The notes below the pieces were generated by a model. It was not told where the DNA came from and did not search any database. It saw only the letters and a list, made by a program, of their open reading frames with translations. Positions 15,728 through 25,416 of a DNA stretch of 64,000 nt are shown piece by piece. Within the stretch, counting starts at the first letter, position 1. Each line of letters begins with the position of its first letter. This DNA is from Arthrobacter psychrolactophilus (GTDB lineage Bacteria; Actinomycetota; Actinomycetes; Actinomycetales; Micrococcaceae), in the NCBI RefSeq assembly GCF_003219795.1, contig NZ_QJVC01000003.1, positions 124,001 through 188,000 of the forward strand. The letters are read 5' to 3'. The position numbers were made by a program, and so were the translations under genes.

Positions 15728-18055
15728 ATGGCTGGCAAGGCGCCGCAGAAAAACATTGACGAACAGCAGCTCTCAGTGGGTAGCGTGCAGAAAAAGGCCG
15801 TGGGTATTCCCGGAATTCTGCATTCCATGGAAGTCTCGCTCAAGCAGATGGGGCCGGTTCGCACCGCCCAGACCCTGCTGAGAATCAATCAGAAGGACGG
15901 CTTCGACTGCCCCGGCTGTGCCTGGCCCGAGGCTGATAAGCGACACACCGCCGAATTTTGCGAAAACGGGGCCAAAGCTGTCGCTGAGGAAGCCACTAAG
16001 AGGCGCGTGCCGCCGTCGTTCTTTGCAGAGCACAGCGTCAGTGAGCTGCGCGAATGGGACGATTTTCGACTAGGCCAGCAGGGCCGCCTGACGGATCCAA
16101 TGTTCCTGGCCGAGGGCAGCGATCACTATGTTCCGGTGTCGTGGGAGCGGGCACTGGGGATTCTAGCCGACGAGCTCAAGGCGCTCAAGGACCCCAATGA
16201 GGCCATTTTTTACACCTCGGGGCGCACCTCGAACGAGGCCGCGTTCCTGTACCAGCTACTGGTGCGCGGGCTCGGGACGAACAACTTGCCGGACTGCTCC
16301 AATATGTGCCATGAATCCAGTGGTTCGGCCCTGACGGAGACGATCGGCATTGGCAAGGGCTCGGTCTCCCTCGAGGACATTTACCAGTCCGAGCTGATCC
16401 TCATCGCCGGGCAAAATCCCGGCACCAACCACCCCCGCATGCTCACGGCGCTGGAAAAGGCCAAGAAAAACGGGGCCACGATCGTCGCGATCAACCCGCT
16501 TCCCGAGGCCGGGCTGATGCGTTTTGACAACCCGCAGACCATGCGCGGTCTGGTGGGCGGCGGCACTCCCCTGGCCGACGATTTCCTGCAGATCAAACTT
16601 GGCGGCGACCAGGCGCTCTTCCAAGGCCTGGGTAAGTTCCTGTTGGAGGAGCACCGCCGTCCGGGATCGCGCTATGCCGGCCGCGTTTTCGACACCACCT
16701 TCATCGACGCTCACACCACGGGGCTCAGTGGCTACCTGGCGCAGCTCGAGGCCGTCACGTGGGAGGAGATTGTCCGCGCGTCGGGGCTCACGGAGGAGCA
16801 GATTCGCACCACCGGCGCGCGACTGCTGGCATCCAAGGCGACCGTGGTCTGCTGGGCCATGGGTCTGACGCAGCACAAACACTCCGTGTCCACGCTGCGC
16901 GATGTGGTCAACCTGCTGCTCCTGCAGGGCAACATCGGCAAACCGGGCGCCGGGGTGTGCCCCGTCCGTGGACATTCCAACGTCCAGGGTGACCGCACCA
17001 TGGGCATCTTCGAGCGCATGTCGCCCGCGTTCCACGACGCGCTGGATGCCAAATTCGCCTTTACCTCCCCGCGCCCGCATGGTTACGACACCGTCGCCGC
17101 CATCAGAGCCATGCGCGATGGCAAGGCCGGGGTCTTCCTGGGCATGGGCGGCAACTTTGTCCGAGCCACACCGGATTCGGAGGTCACCGAGGCCGCGCTC
17201 AACAACCTCTCCCTCACGGCCCAGATCTCCACGAAGCTGAACAAATCGCACCTCGTGACCGGCCACCAGGCACTCATCCTGCCCACCTTGGGCCGCACCG
17301 AGCGCGACACCCAGGCCGGCGGCGATCAGCGCGTCACGGTCGAGGATTCCATGAGTGCTGTGCACGCCTCGCGCGGACGCTTGGCCCCGGCGTCGGATAA
17401 TCTGCTCTCCGAGGTCGCGATTGTGTGTCAGCTCGCCAAGCTGCTTTTTGAAACGCCCGACGGCGGATCCCTCCCCGGTGCTCCCGTCGCCGATTGGGAT
17501 GCTATGGCAGGTGACTACAGCCTGATTCGCGGCCATATCGCGGCGGTCATTCCCGGCTTTGAGGACTTTGAGTCAAAGATCGAACAGCCCGGCGGCTTCG
17601 TCCTGCCGCACGGTCCGCGTGATTCCCGCACCTTCACCACCGCGTCGGGGCTGGCCCACTTCACGGGCAACGAGCTGGAATACCCCGAGGTTCCGGAGGG
17701 CCGGCTGCTCCTCCAGACCCTGCGGTCTCATGATCAGTACAACACCACCATTTACGGCAAGGATGACCGCTACCGAGGCATCAAGAACGGCCGCCGCGTG
17801 GTCTTCGTCAACCAGAAGGATCTAGATTCCTTCGGCATTGCCGACGGCACCATGGTGGATCTGGTCTCGGAATGGAAGGACGGCCGCGACCGCCGTGCAC
17901 CCAACTTCCGTGTCGTGGCCTACTCCACGCCCGTGGGTTGCGCGGCAGCCTACTATCCCGAGACGAATGTCCTGGTTCCCTTGGATTCCACGGCCGATTT
18001 CAGTGGAACGCCCACCTCGAAGTCCGTCGTGATCCGTCTGGAGCCTGTTTCCTAG
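15728..18055 (+). CDS. FdhF/YdeP family molybdopterin oxidoreductase
   Basis: A 775-residue Mo/W-bis-MGD oxidoreductase. The N-terminus has the YdeP-type FDCPGCAWPE sequence and a later EFCENG; there is no classical four-cysteine ferredoxin-like cluster segment. The molybdopterin domain shows YTSGRTSNEAAFLYQ, CSNMCHESSG, LILIAGQNPGTNHP and VCPVRGHSNVQGDR. Members are annotated as formate dehydrogenase-like or acid-resistance oxidoreductases, and the substrate is not settled. The ATG at 15728 follows GAAGGGA. No electron-transfer subunit is encoded nearby, so its partner is unknown. Neighbouring fdhD, moeA and mobA fit a cofactor-supply role. Confidence 0.9.
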   Translation: MAGKAPQKNIDEQQLSVGSVQKKAVGIPGILHSMEVSLKQMGPVRTAQTLLRINQKDGFDCPGCAWPEADKRHTAEFCENGAKAVAEEATKRRVPPSFFAEHSVSELREWDDFRLGQQGRLTDPMFLAEGSDHYVPVSWERALGILADELKALKDPNEAIFYTSGRTSNEAAFLYQLLVRGLGTNNLPDCSNMCHESSGSALTETIGIGKGSVSLEDIYQSELILIAGQNPGTNHPRMLTALEKAKKNGATIVAINPLPEAGLMRFDNPQTMRGLVGGGTPLADDFLQIKLGGDQALFQGLGKFLLEEHRRPGSRYAGRVFDTTFIDAHTTGLSGYLAQLEAVTWEEIVRASGLTEEQIRTTGARLLASKATVVCWAMGLTQHKHSVSTLRDVVNLLLLQGNIGKPGAGVCPVRGHSNVQGDRTMGIFERMSPAFHDALDAKFAFTSPRPHGYDTVAAIRAMRDGKAGVFLGMGGNFVRATPDSEVTEAALNNLSLTAQISTKLNKSHLVTGHQALILPTLGRTERDTQAGGDQRVTVEDSMSAVHASRGRLAPASDNLLSEVAIVCQLAKLLFETPDGGSLPGAPVADWDAMAGDYSLIRGHIAAVIPGFEDFESKIEQPGGFVLPHGPRDSRTFTTASGLAHFTGNELEYPEVPEGRLLLQTLRSHDQYNTTIYGKDDRYRGIKNGRRVVFVNQKDLDSFGIADGTMVDLVSEWKDGRDRRAPNFRVVAYSTPVGCAAAYYPETNVLVPLDSTADFSGTPTSKSVVIRLEPVS

Positions 18056-18066
18056 CTTCCTCCCCT

Positions 18067-18126
18067 GTTGAGTCGCCACATCACGCCCCTATGGAGATTT
18101 ATAACGGCCTGATGTGGCGACTCAAC
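18067..18126. repeat. 60-base palindromic intergenic repeat, copy 1
   Basis: The left arm begins GTTGAGTCGCCACATCAC and the right arm (18107-18126) is its near-exact complement, leaving a loop of about 20 bases. A second copy lies 204 bases downstream and a diverged one at 25125. The long perfect stem and intergenic siting resemble REP/REPIN elements. Confidence 0.8.
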
Positions 18127-18270
18127 GTGCGGCGGGGAATCCTGAGGGGCTTCACGTCCACGGGCGCCCGGTTTTCCCGCCAAACACGCCACTTTCTCGC
18201 CGGATGCTCCGTGTTCCGGCTATGGACACCACTTTCCTGCCACGGAGCCGAGCTCTCCCCTGGTTCCCCT

Positions 18271-18330
18271 GTTGAGTCGCCACATCACGCCCTTCTGGAG
18301 ATTCATAGCGGCGTGATGTGGCGACTCAAC
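18271..18330. repeat. 60-base palindromic intergenic repeat, copy 2
   Basis: Same length, arms and orientation as the copy at 18067; the arms are identical over 18 bases and differences lie mainly in the loop. It ends five bases before the stop of moeA on the minus strand, so it may also terminate moeA or fdhF transcripts. Confidence 0.8.
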
Positions 18331-18334
18331 GTGG

Positions 18335-19546
18335 CTAGGCCCAAGGCAGGGGAATGGCGGTGAGACTTTCGCCCATCTTTGCCCCGTGGGGCGGGACCAC
18401 CATGATGCCGTCGGCCGCGGCGAGGCCCCGCATCATCGCGGAGTCCGTGTGGGCGCAGGGCGAGGCCAGCCCGTAGACGAGGCGATAGGGCATGAGCCGA
18501 GTTGGCCCGTGGTAATCCTTAATGGGGCTGCCACAGGCCACCTCCGTGGTGACCGGGCACGGCAGGCTACCCAGCCGAGCCAGCAGCGGCGCGCCAAGCG
18601 TTATGAGACCCACCATGGCGGCGAGCGGATTGCCGGGGAGTCCCAGAATGAAGCGCCCATCGGGCAGTTCTGCCAGCAGTGTCGGATGGCCCGGGCGCAT
18701 GGCCATGTGTGAAACGTGGAAAGTGCCGCCCATGGCCGTGATGGCCTCGCGTAGAAAATCCGCACTTGAACGGCCGGTTGCCCCGGTGGTAATGATGACG
18801 TCCGCGGGGTCATCTTCGTCATCGTCGAGGGCATCAAGCATCGAGGCCAGAGTGTCGGCGGCCCGTTGCAGCCCCACAACCGATCCTCCCAGCATGGCGA
18901 CCACGGCCCCGAGCTGAGGAGAAAAAGCGTCACGGACAAACCCAGGCTCCGGGATGCCCGAGGCGACAACCTCATCCCCCGTCAAGACAATCTTCACGGC
19001 CGGCTTGCCGAGTACCGAGAGCTCATCCATGGCCCCGAGTGCGGCCAGGGCAATATGGGCCGGGTTCAAAACCACCCCGGCCTTGATCAGCAAGTCATCC
19101 GTGGCGGCTTCCTGGCCGGCAGGCCGAATGTGTTGTCCGTTCTTCGGTTCCCCCGGACGCGCGGTGCCGCCAAGGACCAAAACTGGGAGTCCGTCGTCGT
19201 CCGTGGAGAGGACGCCCGACTCGCTGCGCAGGACCGCCTTGGCCCCTTGGGGAATCAACCCACCCGTGAGGATGGGGACAGCCTGACCGGCGGACAGCTT
19301 CGTGCCGGGTTCTGCAAAGATCCACGGGGCGCTGCCGGCAATCGCCCAGCCGTCCATGGCCGAGGAGGCATAGTGGGGCATGGCGTGACGGGAGAAGACG
19401 TCGTCGGCCAGCATCCGCCCCACGGCCAACGACAGCGGGAGCGCATGGGCCGGAAGTGGCTGCGCCACATCCCAGGCACGCTCACGAGCCTCGGACCACG
19501 TGTGGGGAAGCGCAGACTCCTCGGGCGTGCTGGCCGCGGTCACCAT
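18335..19546 (-). CDS. moeA: Molybdopterin molybdenumtransferase MoeA
   Basis: A 403-residue protein that inserts molybdate into adenylylated molybdopterin. Signatures are the SAMDGWAI motif near residue 60, ILTGGLIPQGA, KIVLTGDE and the central domain with TTGATGRSS. FILGLPGNPLAAMVG marks the MoeA/MogA fold. The length is normal. It is third in the run mobA - DUF6457 - moeA with a six-base gap before its ATG. Confidence 0.93.
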   Translation of the reverse strand: MVTAASTPEESALPHTWSEARERAWDVAQPLPAHALPLSLAVGRMLADDVFSRHAMPHYASSAMDGWAIAGSAPWIFAEPGTKLSAGQAVPILTGGLIPQGAKAVLRSESGVLSTDDDGLPVLVLGGTARPGEPKNGQHIRPAGQEAATDDLLIKAGVVLNPAHIALAALGAMDELSVLGKPAVKIVLTGDEVVASGIPEPGFVRDAFSPQLGAVVAMLGGSVVGLQRAADTLASMLDALDDDEDDPADVIITTGATGRSSADFLREAITAMGGTFHVSHMAMRPGHPTLLAELPDGRFILGLPGNPLAAMVGLITLGAPLLARLGSLPCPVTTEVACGSPIKDYHGPTRLMPYRLVYGLASPCAHTDSAMMRGLAAADGIMVVPPHGAKMGESLTAIPLPWA

Positions 19547-19552
19547 GAAGCG

Positions 19553-19864
19553 TTAGTTTCCGGCGGGGTTGGGCGTATCCGTGGCGGCAGGTGCCGTGGG
19601 CGCCTCCGCAGCGGCCAACTTCTTGGCCATGCCCAGTGCAGCAGCCATGGCGTTGGCCTCGCTGGTCTGCCCCATGCCAGCTGCGAGCCCGGCCGCAAGA
19701 CCCGCGACGAAGGTTGTCACGGGCGCTGCGGGGCGCACGATCGAGTGTGCGGCAACTCCGGCCAGGCTGAGGACGGCATTGACATCGACGTCAATATCGG
19801 CGATCTCAAAGGCTTCCAGCAGTTTCTTCGTCCAGGCCTGCAGAACCTCGTCGTGATTTTCCAA
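19553..19864 (-). CDS. DUF6457-type small protein
   Basis: A 103-residue protein beginning LLEAFEIADIDVDVNAVLSLAG with an Ala/Gly-rich middle (FVAGLAAGLAAGMG) and a Pro/Ala-rich tail. Proteins of this type accompany mobA in actinobacteria; their role is not known. Translation probably starts at TTG 19864, directly after the mobA stop (TAATTG), which implies coupling to MobA. It could assist molybdenum-cofactor guanylylation, by context only. Confidence 0.72.
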   Translation of the reverse strand: MENHDEVLQAWTKKLLEAFEIADIDVDVNAVLSLAGVAAHSIVRPAAPVTTFVAGLAAGLAAGMGQTSEANAMAAALGMAKKLAAAEAPTAPAATDTPNPAGN

Positions 19865-20560
19865 TTACTGTCCTTCTGCGGTGGCCGGATCCGCGGCGAT
19901 GCCTTGCGCGCGGGCATCCGCCCAGGTGTCGATGTCGGCCGCCAGCGCTGCTGGAACGACGCATTCCTTGGTGTTTACCTTAGCAATCAAGGAGAACACG
20001 GAGGCGTTTTCCAGCCGGTGAGCCGCACGCGCCGCCGCAACTGCCTCCTGCAGCGCCGATCGCGGATAAATGGCGGCCAACGGCTGCTTCCGCCCCTCAG
20101 CATTGGCCATAACACCCTCTCCGGGTTCGCTTGCATCCACGTGCTCATACAGGAGCCGCATCAGATCGCCCGCATGAGGCATATCGCACGCCAGTACGAG
20201 CACGAAGTCAGCCGGCGCCGTCAAGGCCCCCAGACCGGCAGCTAGCCCCGCAGCGGGTCCGGCAAACGGCGGATCCTCCTGGACGGCGACGACCTCTGCC
20301 CCACGTCTGGCCGTGGTCAGCCATTCGGCAATCTTCTCTACGGGACCCACGACGGCGATACGCGCCTCCCGGCCCAGCTCGCCTTGGGCGGTGGCTGGCA
20401 GGGCGGAGCGCCCGGCAGTCTCCAGCCCGGTGGCTTCGAGGAAGTCCGCCGCGGCGTCCACGGTGCGCGCCAGAAGCGTTTGGCCCTCGAGTATGAGGCC
20501 AGCCTTCGGCACTCCCCCGAGTCGGCGCGACAGGCCTCCGGCCACAATGATGATCTGCAT
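19865..20560 (-). CDS. mobA: Molybdenum cofactor guanylyltransferase MobA-like
   Basis: A 231-residue NTP-transferase. The nucleotide-binding loop reads IIVAGGLSRRLGGVPKAGL at the N-terminus, and VLACDMPHAGDLM holds the catalytic Asp that binds Mg2+. It attaches GMP to molybdenum cofactor to give the bis-MGD form used by formate dehydrogenase-like enzymes. I start it at the ATG at 20560; the frame extends 13 codons further upstream without reason. It leads the moeA operon. Confidence 0.85.
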   Translation of the reverse strand: MQIIIVAGGLSRRLGGVPKAGLILEGQTLLARTVDAAADFLEATGLETAGRSALPATAQGELGREARIAVVGPVEKIAEWLTTARRGAEVVAVQEDPPFAGPAAGLAAGLGALTAPADFVLVLACDMPHAGDLMRLLYEHVDASEPGEGVMANAEGRKQPLAAIYPRSALQEAVAAARAAHRLENASVFSLIAKVNTKECVVPAALAADIDTWADARAQGIAADPATAEGQ

Positions 20561-20640
20561 GCTGCCCCCGAAGATAGTGTCAGGACCGCCAAAGAGCACC
20601 TCAACACCATTGTTGGGCGTGCTCGAATGTGGCTTAAATA

Positions 20641-20670
20641 AATGAACCCCGTCCGAAGACGAGGTTCATT
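20641..20670 (-). terminator. Rho-independent terminator of the NlpC/P60 gene
   Basis: Inverted repeat of 13 bases (20641-20653 with 20658-20670, one mismatch) and a CGAA-type loop, followed on the minus strand by a T-rich TTTATTTAAG. It separates the hydrolase gene from mobA. Confidence 0.8.
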
Positions 20671-20684
20671 AGGCAATATCGGTC

Positions 20685-21494
20685 TTAGTGACCCATTGCA
20701 ATGTAAACGGGACCCGAACCGACGTTGACGGAGAAGATAGCGGTTGTGCCGCCACCCCATCCACCATGTACGGCCTGGCCGTTACCAATGTAAACAGCGA
20801 TGTGAGCCAGGCCCATGCCGCCATCTGCGTAGTAAATCAAGTCACCGGGCTGTGCTTCGCCCTGAGAGACCGTACGGCCCAAGCTCAGGTAACCAGCCGG
20901 CCAGTCGTGGAAGTTAATTCCAGCGGCAGCCAAGGAGTTGCTGGCGAGTGCGGTGCAATCCTGAGCAACACCAATCTGTGACAAGGCAGCGCTGGCGATT
21001 GTGGCGCCAATTCCGCTTGCAACAGCAGGCTTGGTCTCAGCAACAGGGGTGCTGGTGGTGACGGTCGGAGCTGCGGCCTTGGCTGCGACAGGAGCGGAAG
21101 CTACTGCAACATCAGCTGCGGCTGCAACGTTTTCAACGTTTGCAACGTTGTCGGACTGTGCCTCTACAACTACCGGCGCCACAACGGGAGCAGGGGTGGA
21201 GGTGATGGCGGGTACGGCGAAAGCGATCTTCACCGTGGATGCTGCCGTGATGTTGGAAGCAAGTCCAGCATTCAAGTTCAGCGTGGTAGCACCGTCAGAA
21301 GCGCGCTCCACAGTGGGAGTAGCCGCGTTTGCTGCGATACCAGATGTCAAAACCAGACCAGAAGCGGCTGCAATAACAGCTGCCTGACGACCAACCCCGC
21401 CGACGTTGGAGCTGACGGCTTTCGTGAGGGTGGAGATCGGACTGGTCTTAGCAGCTTCGGCGCGGTGGCGCCCAAGAGCAATATTTGAAGCCAA
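20685..21494 (-). CDS. NlpC/P60 family cell-wall endopeptidase, riboswitch-controlled
   Basis: A 269-residue exported hydrolase. The catalytic domain is C-terminal: QDCTALASNSL carries the nucleophilic Cys, GDLIYYADG precedes HIAVYIG with the catalytic His, and AVHGGW follows. Such enzymes cut peptidoglycan stem peptides. The N-terminus has a long basic region and then a hydrophobic export signal (AAVIAAASGLVLTSGIAANA), followed by an Ala/Val/Pro-rich linker. I start at TTG 21494, after a GAGAGG site. The longer open frame runs into the c-di-AMP riboswitch and cannot be coding. Confidence 0.87.
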   Translation of the reverse strand: MASNIALGRHRAEAAKTSPISTLTKAVSSNVGGVGRQAAVIAAASGLVLTSGIAANAATPTVERASDGATTLNLNAGLASNITAASTVKIAFAVPAITSTPAPVVAPVVVEAQSDNVANVENVAAAADVAVASAPVAAKAAAPTVTTSTPVAETKPAVASGIGATIASAALSQIGVAQDCTALASNSLAAAGINFHDWPAGYLSLGRTVSQGEAQPGDLIYYADGGMGLAHIAVYIGNGQAVHGGWGGGTTAIFSVNVGSGPVYIAMGH

Positions 21495-21512
21495 GAAGGT
21501 TTCCTCTCCCAA

Positions 21513-21681
21513 TGCCTGCGAGGTAAGCTGTCGGATTCGGATGGGAGTCACCCGGCCGCTCCACATTTGATCAGCGAAGGAATTGGCTTCCTCTGCATGA
21601 ACTAACGCTTCGCGGCTTCACCCCAAGGTCTTCGCGCGTAGCGCTCAAACCGATAATTGTGGTTCCCCCGCCCCTGCCAGA
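21513..21681 (-). promoter_or_regulatory. c-di-AMP riboswitch (ydaO/yuaA type) 1
   Basis: On the minus strand the conserved blocks appear in order: GGGGGAACCA (21661-21670), ATCGGTTTGAGCG, GGGGTGAAGCCGC, GGGTGACTCCC and the closing ATCCGAATCCGACAGCTTACC-CGCAGGC. This is the pattern of the c-di-AMP aptamer that sits ahead of cell-wall hydrolase genes in actinobacteria, where ligand binding turns expression off. It ends about 18 bases before the TTG start, close to the ribosome site. Limits are approximate. Confidence 0.88.
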
Positions 21682-21851
21682 CGATTGATACGAACGGACC
21701 ACGTGCGGTGGCAGAGCTAGGCAATCTGCACATGGGCGACGACTTGATTCGAAGTTGACGCGATATCGACGGTACAACAGATTTTTCCCAATGTCACGTT
21801 CAGGTCACGGTCTTGTGACTAATCCGTAACTAAAAGTGGGTTGTGGAGGAA

Positions 21852-22661
21852 TTAAAGCCAGCCCATAGGGTCAACGGTCTCATCGTCGACAATGACTTCG
21901 AAGTGCAGGTGGGGGCCCGTTGAGGCTCCGGTTGAGCCGCTGAAGCCAACAACTTCGCCACGTTCAACCTTTTGGCCAACCTTGACCGCATTGCTGCTCA
22001 TGTGGTTGTAGGACGTGGAGAGGCCGTTACCGTGGTCAACAACCACGCGGTTGCCTCCACCGTAGGTGTGCCAGCCGGAGAAGGTAACGGTTCCACTAGC
22101 TGCGGAAAGCACCTCGGTGCCGCTGGCAATGGCGTAATCCTGGCCAGTGTGGTGTTCATCAACCTGGCCGGTGATGGGGCTGATCCGGTCGCCGAACGGC
22201 GAGCTCGGGACCAGGGTCTTCAGCGGAGCCGAGAGCGTTCCCTTGGCGGCCTGAGGAGCAACATTGGAGGCTTCAACCTTCAGCGTTTCCTTGAGCTGTC
22301 CGTCCGGGCTCATGGAGCTTGCCAGCTGGGGTGAAGCAAAAGTAATGGGGATATCAGCGGCTGCGGTGACTACGGTCTCAACCGAGGAAACCGAGGAAGC
22401 CTGAACGCTGGGGACTTCTGCGGCCTGAGTTGACGGCAAGGTGACGGCCAAGACGAGGCCGGTGGCGGCCATGGCAACGCCAACTTTTTGTCCGGCTCCG
22501 CTGGCGGCACCGGAACGCAGCAACTGGGCTACGGAAATATTGGGGGTGGCGTTGGCGCGTTCTGCTGCAAGAGCTTCGCGACGACTACCAAGGTGAGCAG
22601 ACAGCTCATGAGTTACCGGCGATGACGCCTTGCGACGTCCCCGCTGTTTGACCTCTGACAC
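21852..22661 (-). CDS. M23 family metallopeptidase (peptidoglycan hydrolase), riboswitch-controlled
   Basis: A 269-residue exported zinc endopeptidase of the lysostaphin/LytM type. The catalytic domain (about 160-269) shows HTGQDYA with the HxxxD zinc ligands, a central HMSS and the HLHF motif (TGPHLHFEV). A basic N-terminus (KQRGRRK) precedes a hydrophobic export segment near residues 60-80. GTG at 22661 follows AGAGAGGT. Its C-terminus ends DPMGWL, typical of single-domain M23 enzymes. The leader carries the second c-di-AMP riboswitch. Confidence 0.92.
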   Translation of the reverse strand: MSEVKQRGRRKASSPVTHELSAHLGSRREALAAERANATPNISVAQLLRSGAASGAGQKVGVAMAATGLVLAVTLPSTQAAEVPSVQASSVSSVETVVTAAADIPITFASPQLASSMSPDGQLKETLKVEASNVAPQAAKGTLSAPLKTLVPSSPFGDRISPITGQVDEHHTGQDYAIASGTEVLSAASGTVTFSGWHTYGGGNRVVVDHGNGLSTSYNHMSSNAVKVGQKVERGEVVGFSGSTGASTGPHLHFEVIVDDETVDPMGWL

Positions 22662-22679
22662 TAATTACCTCTCTATAGT

Positions 22680-22871
22680 TCACCTGCGAAGTTAGCTGTC
22701 GGATTCGGATCAGAGAGTGTAACTTTTGATCCGGCCCAGCTCTCACGGCACACGTCAAGCTATGGCGCTTCCCCACGGAAAGCGTCACGGCAATGTGATG
22801 CGATGAGATTGGGCTTCACCCCAAGGTTGACCAAATGGCCAACCGATAAGTGGTTCCCCCGTCCTTGCCTG
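22680..22871 (-). promoter_or_regulatory. c-di-AMP riboswitch (ydaO/yuaA type) 2
   Basis: The minus strand shows the same conserved blocks as the first copy: GGGGGAACCACTTATCGGTTGG, GGGGTGAAGCCC, and the closing ATCCGAATCCGACAGCTAACTTCGCAGG. It ends 18 bases before the GTG of the M23 gene, overlapping its ribosome-site region. Between 22872 and 23028 lies an AT-rich promoter zone for this transcript. Confidence 0.88.
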
Positions 22872-23028
22872 AATGTTTTAGTCCTGCGTGCGAAGGCAAG
22901 GCTCGGTGTCGCACACAGGTAACGCTTTGGTTACGGCGTTAGATATTACTATACGGTACAAGCGGTAAACGTAATAACTCCGTTACCTGGAATATCAATA
23001 GCGGCTTGTCAGAACGCTTCAGGCGTTC

Positions 23029-23724
23029 TTAGCTCATGGAAACGAAAACATGCGAGGCCACTTCCGGAGGCAGCTCAAGGGCGCCTTCGATGCCCGGCAC
23101 ACGCACGGAGATGTATTCTCCGACTTGTTCTAGGGAAATTCGGGCACCTGGGCGCAAGCCACCCTCATCAAGTTGCAGGAGCAATTCCGGCTCAACCTGG
23201 ATGCGTTCGGACAGGCGGTGAATCACAACTTCCTGGCCCGGTGCGTAGCTGCTCATGGCATCAACGAGTGTGACCAATCCCGCAGCGAAAAGCGGGGAAA
23301 TCTCTCCGCCAAGCTCTTCAAGTCCCGGAATCGGGTTGCCGTAGGGAGATTCTTCGGGTTTGCCGAGAAGGTCAAAGAGGCGCTGTTCCACGCGCTCGCT
23401 CATGACGTGTTCCCAACGGCACGCTTCCTCGTGAACATAGGCCCAGTCCAGACCGATGACATCGGAGAGCAGGCGTTCGGCCAAGCGGTGCTTGCGCATG
23501 ACTCGGGTTGCCTTGTCGCGACCTGCCGGCGTCAGCTCTAGGTGGCGATCGCCGGAAACAATGACCAAACCGTCGCGTTCCATGCGGCCGATGGTTTGAG
23601 AAACAGTCGGCCCAGAATGGTGCAGGCGCTCGGCGATGCGTGCGCGCAGGGCAACGATGTTCTCTTCTTCCAACTCCAGGATGGTCCGCAAATACATCTC
23701 GGTCGTGTCGATCAAGTCAGCCAC
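23029..23724 (-). CDS. IdeR/DtxR family metal-dependent transcriptional regulator
   Basis: A 231-residue iron-type repressor with winged helix (DLIDTTEMYLRTILELEEE to VSQTIGRMERDGLV), dimerisation domain with the metal-binding CRWEHVMS segment (Cys, Glu and His in the positions of DtxR C102, E105 and H106), and a C-terminal SH3-like domain. Length and the SH3 domain fit IdeR rather than the short MntR form. I start at GTG 23724 because AGGAGG sits eight bases upstream; the frame extends 13 codons further without support. A possible autoregulatory site lies 55 bases upstream. Confidence 0.9.
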   Translation of the reverse strand: MADLIDTTEMYLRTILELEEENIVALRARIAERLHHSGPTVSQTIGRMERDGLVIVSGDRHLELTPAGRDKATRVMRKHRLAERLLSDVIGLDWAYVHEEACRWEHVMSERVEQRLFDLLGKPEESPYGNPIPGLEELGGEISPLFAAGLVTLVDAMSSYAPGQEVVIHRLSERIQVEPELLLQLDEGGLRPGARISLEQVGEYISVRVPGIEGALELPPEVASHVFVSMS

Positions 23725-23952
23725 GTGAGCATCCTCCTGTTTTTGGGCAAGTTTTTGGTGCAAAGAGCATCACCCTCTACGTTAGCCTGATTGCCGCGAT
23801 CCCGGGAAACCCTGCTACCTGCTCCAACCCAGTAGCTGTGCAGTTTATTTCTTAGCTGGACACGGCTTTTCCGCTATCGGCGTGAAGTACGGCAGAATTG
23901 GCAACAGCCCTTGGCAACTAATGAAACTTCCATCGCTTAAATTTTGGAGTAA

Positions 23953-25083
<1,131 letters not shown>

Positions 25084-25124
25084 GTAAGTCCGACGGCGTG
25101 CCCCTCACCAATCACTTCCCTAAC

Positions 25125-25185
25125 GTTGACCCGTCACATCACGCCGTTATCGCTGCGGTTTAAGGGCGCGATCTGGCGACTCAAC
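25125..25185. repeat. 60-base palindromic intergenic repeat, diverged copy 3
   Basis: The left arm GTTGACCCGTCACATCACG and the right arm ending CTGGCGACTCAAC match copies at 18067 and 18271 with substitutions, and the length is the same. It sits 41 bases after serC. Confidence 0.65.
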
Positions 25186-25187
25186 GC

Positions 25188-25232
25188 GGAATCAGGTAGG
25201 GAGGAATCAGGCAGGGAAGAATCAGGCAGGCC
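25188..25232 (+). repeat. Three 15-base tandem repeats
   Basis: GGAATCAGGTAGGGA, GGAATCAGGCAGGGA and AGAATCAGGCAGGCC stand head to tail just after the palindromic repeat. No gene is present in the 333-base gap (25084-25416), which otherwise holds the terminator at 25337. Confidence 0.75.
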
Positions 25233-25336
25233 CGACGCCGGGAACCCGCCTTGGCACCCAGCCAGGGGACTTCCGGAGGGTTCCCACCTGTGCCCCTCGG
25301 CGCATCTTGCAAGTTCTGAACCGGACGGAACAAAAG

Positions 25337-25373
25337 ATAAGGGCCGATTCCTCGAGGGGAATCGGCCCTTATT
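25337..25373. terminator. Bidirectional rho-independent terminator
   Basis: Fifteen-base stem ATAAGGGCCGATTCC with its complement around a TCGAGG loop, with A- and T-rich flanks on both sides. It serves the convergent serC and DUF3027 transcripts. Confidence 0.88.
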
Positions 25374-25416
25374 TAGCGACTAAGAGTCAGCAGCAAAACA
25401 CTGTGAAGCGGCAGAA

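Noticed and set aside
16256-17536. Minus-strand open frame of 426 codons
   Set aside because: Antisense to the FdhF/YdeP gene, which has clear family motifs.
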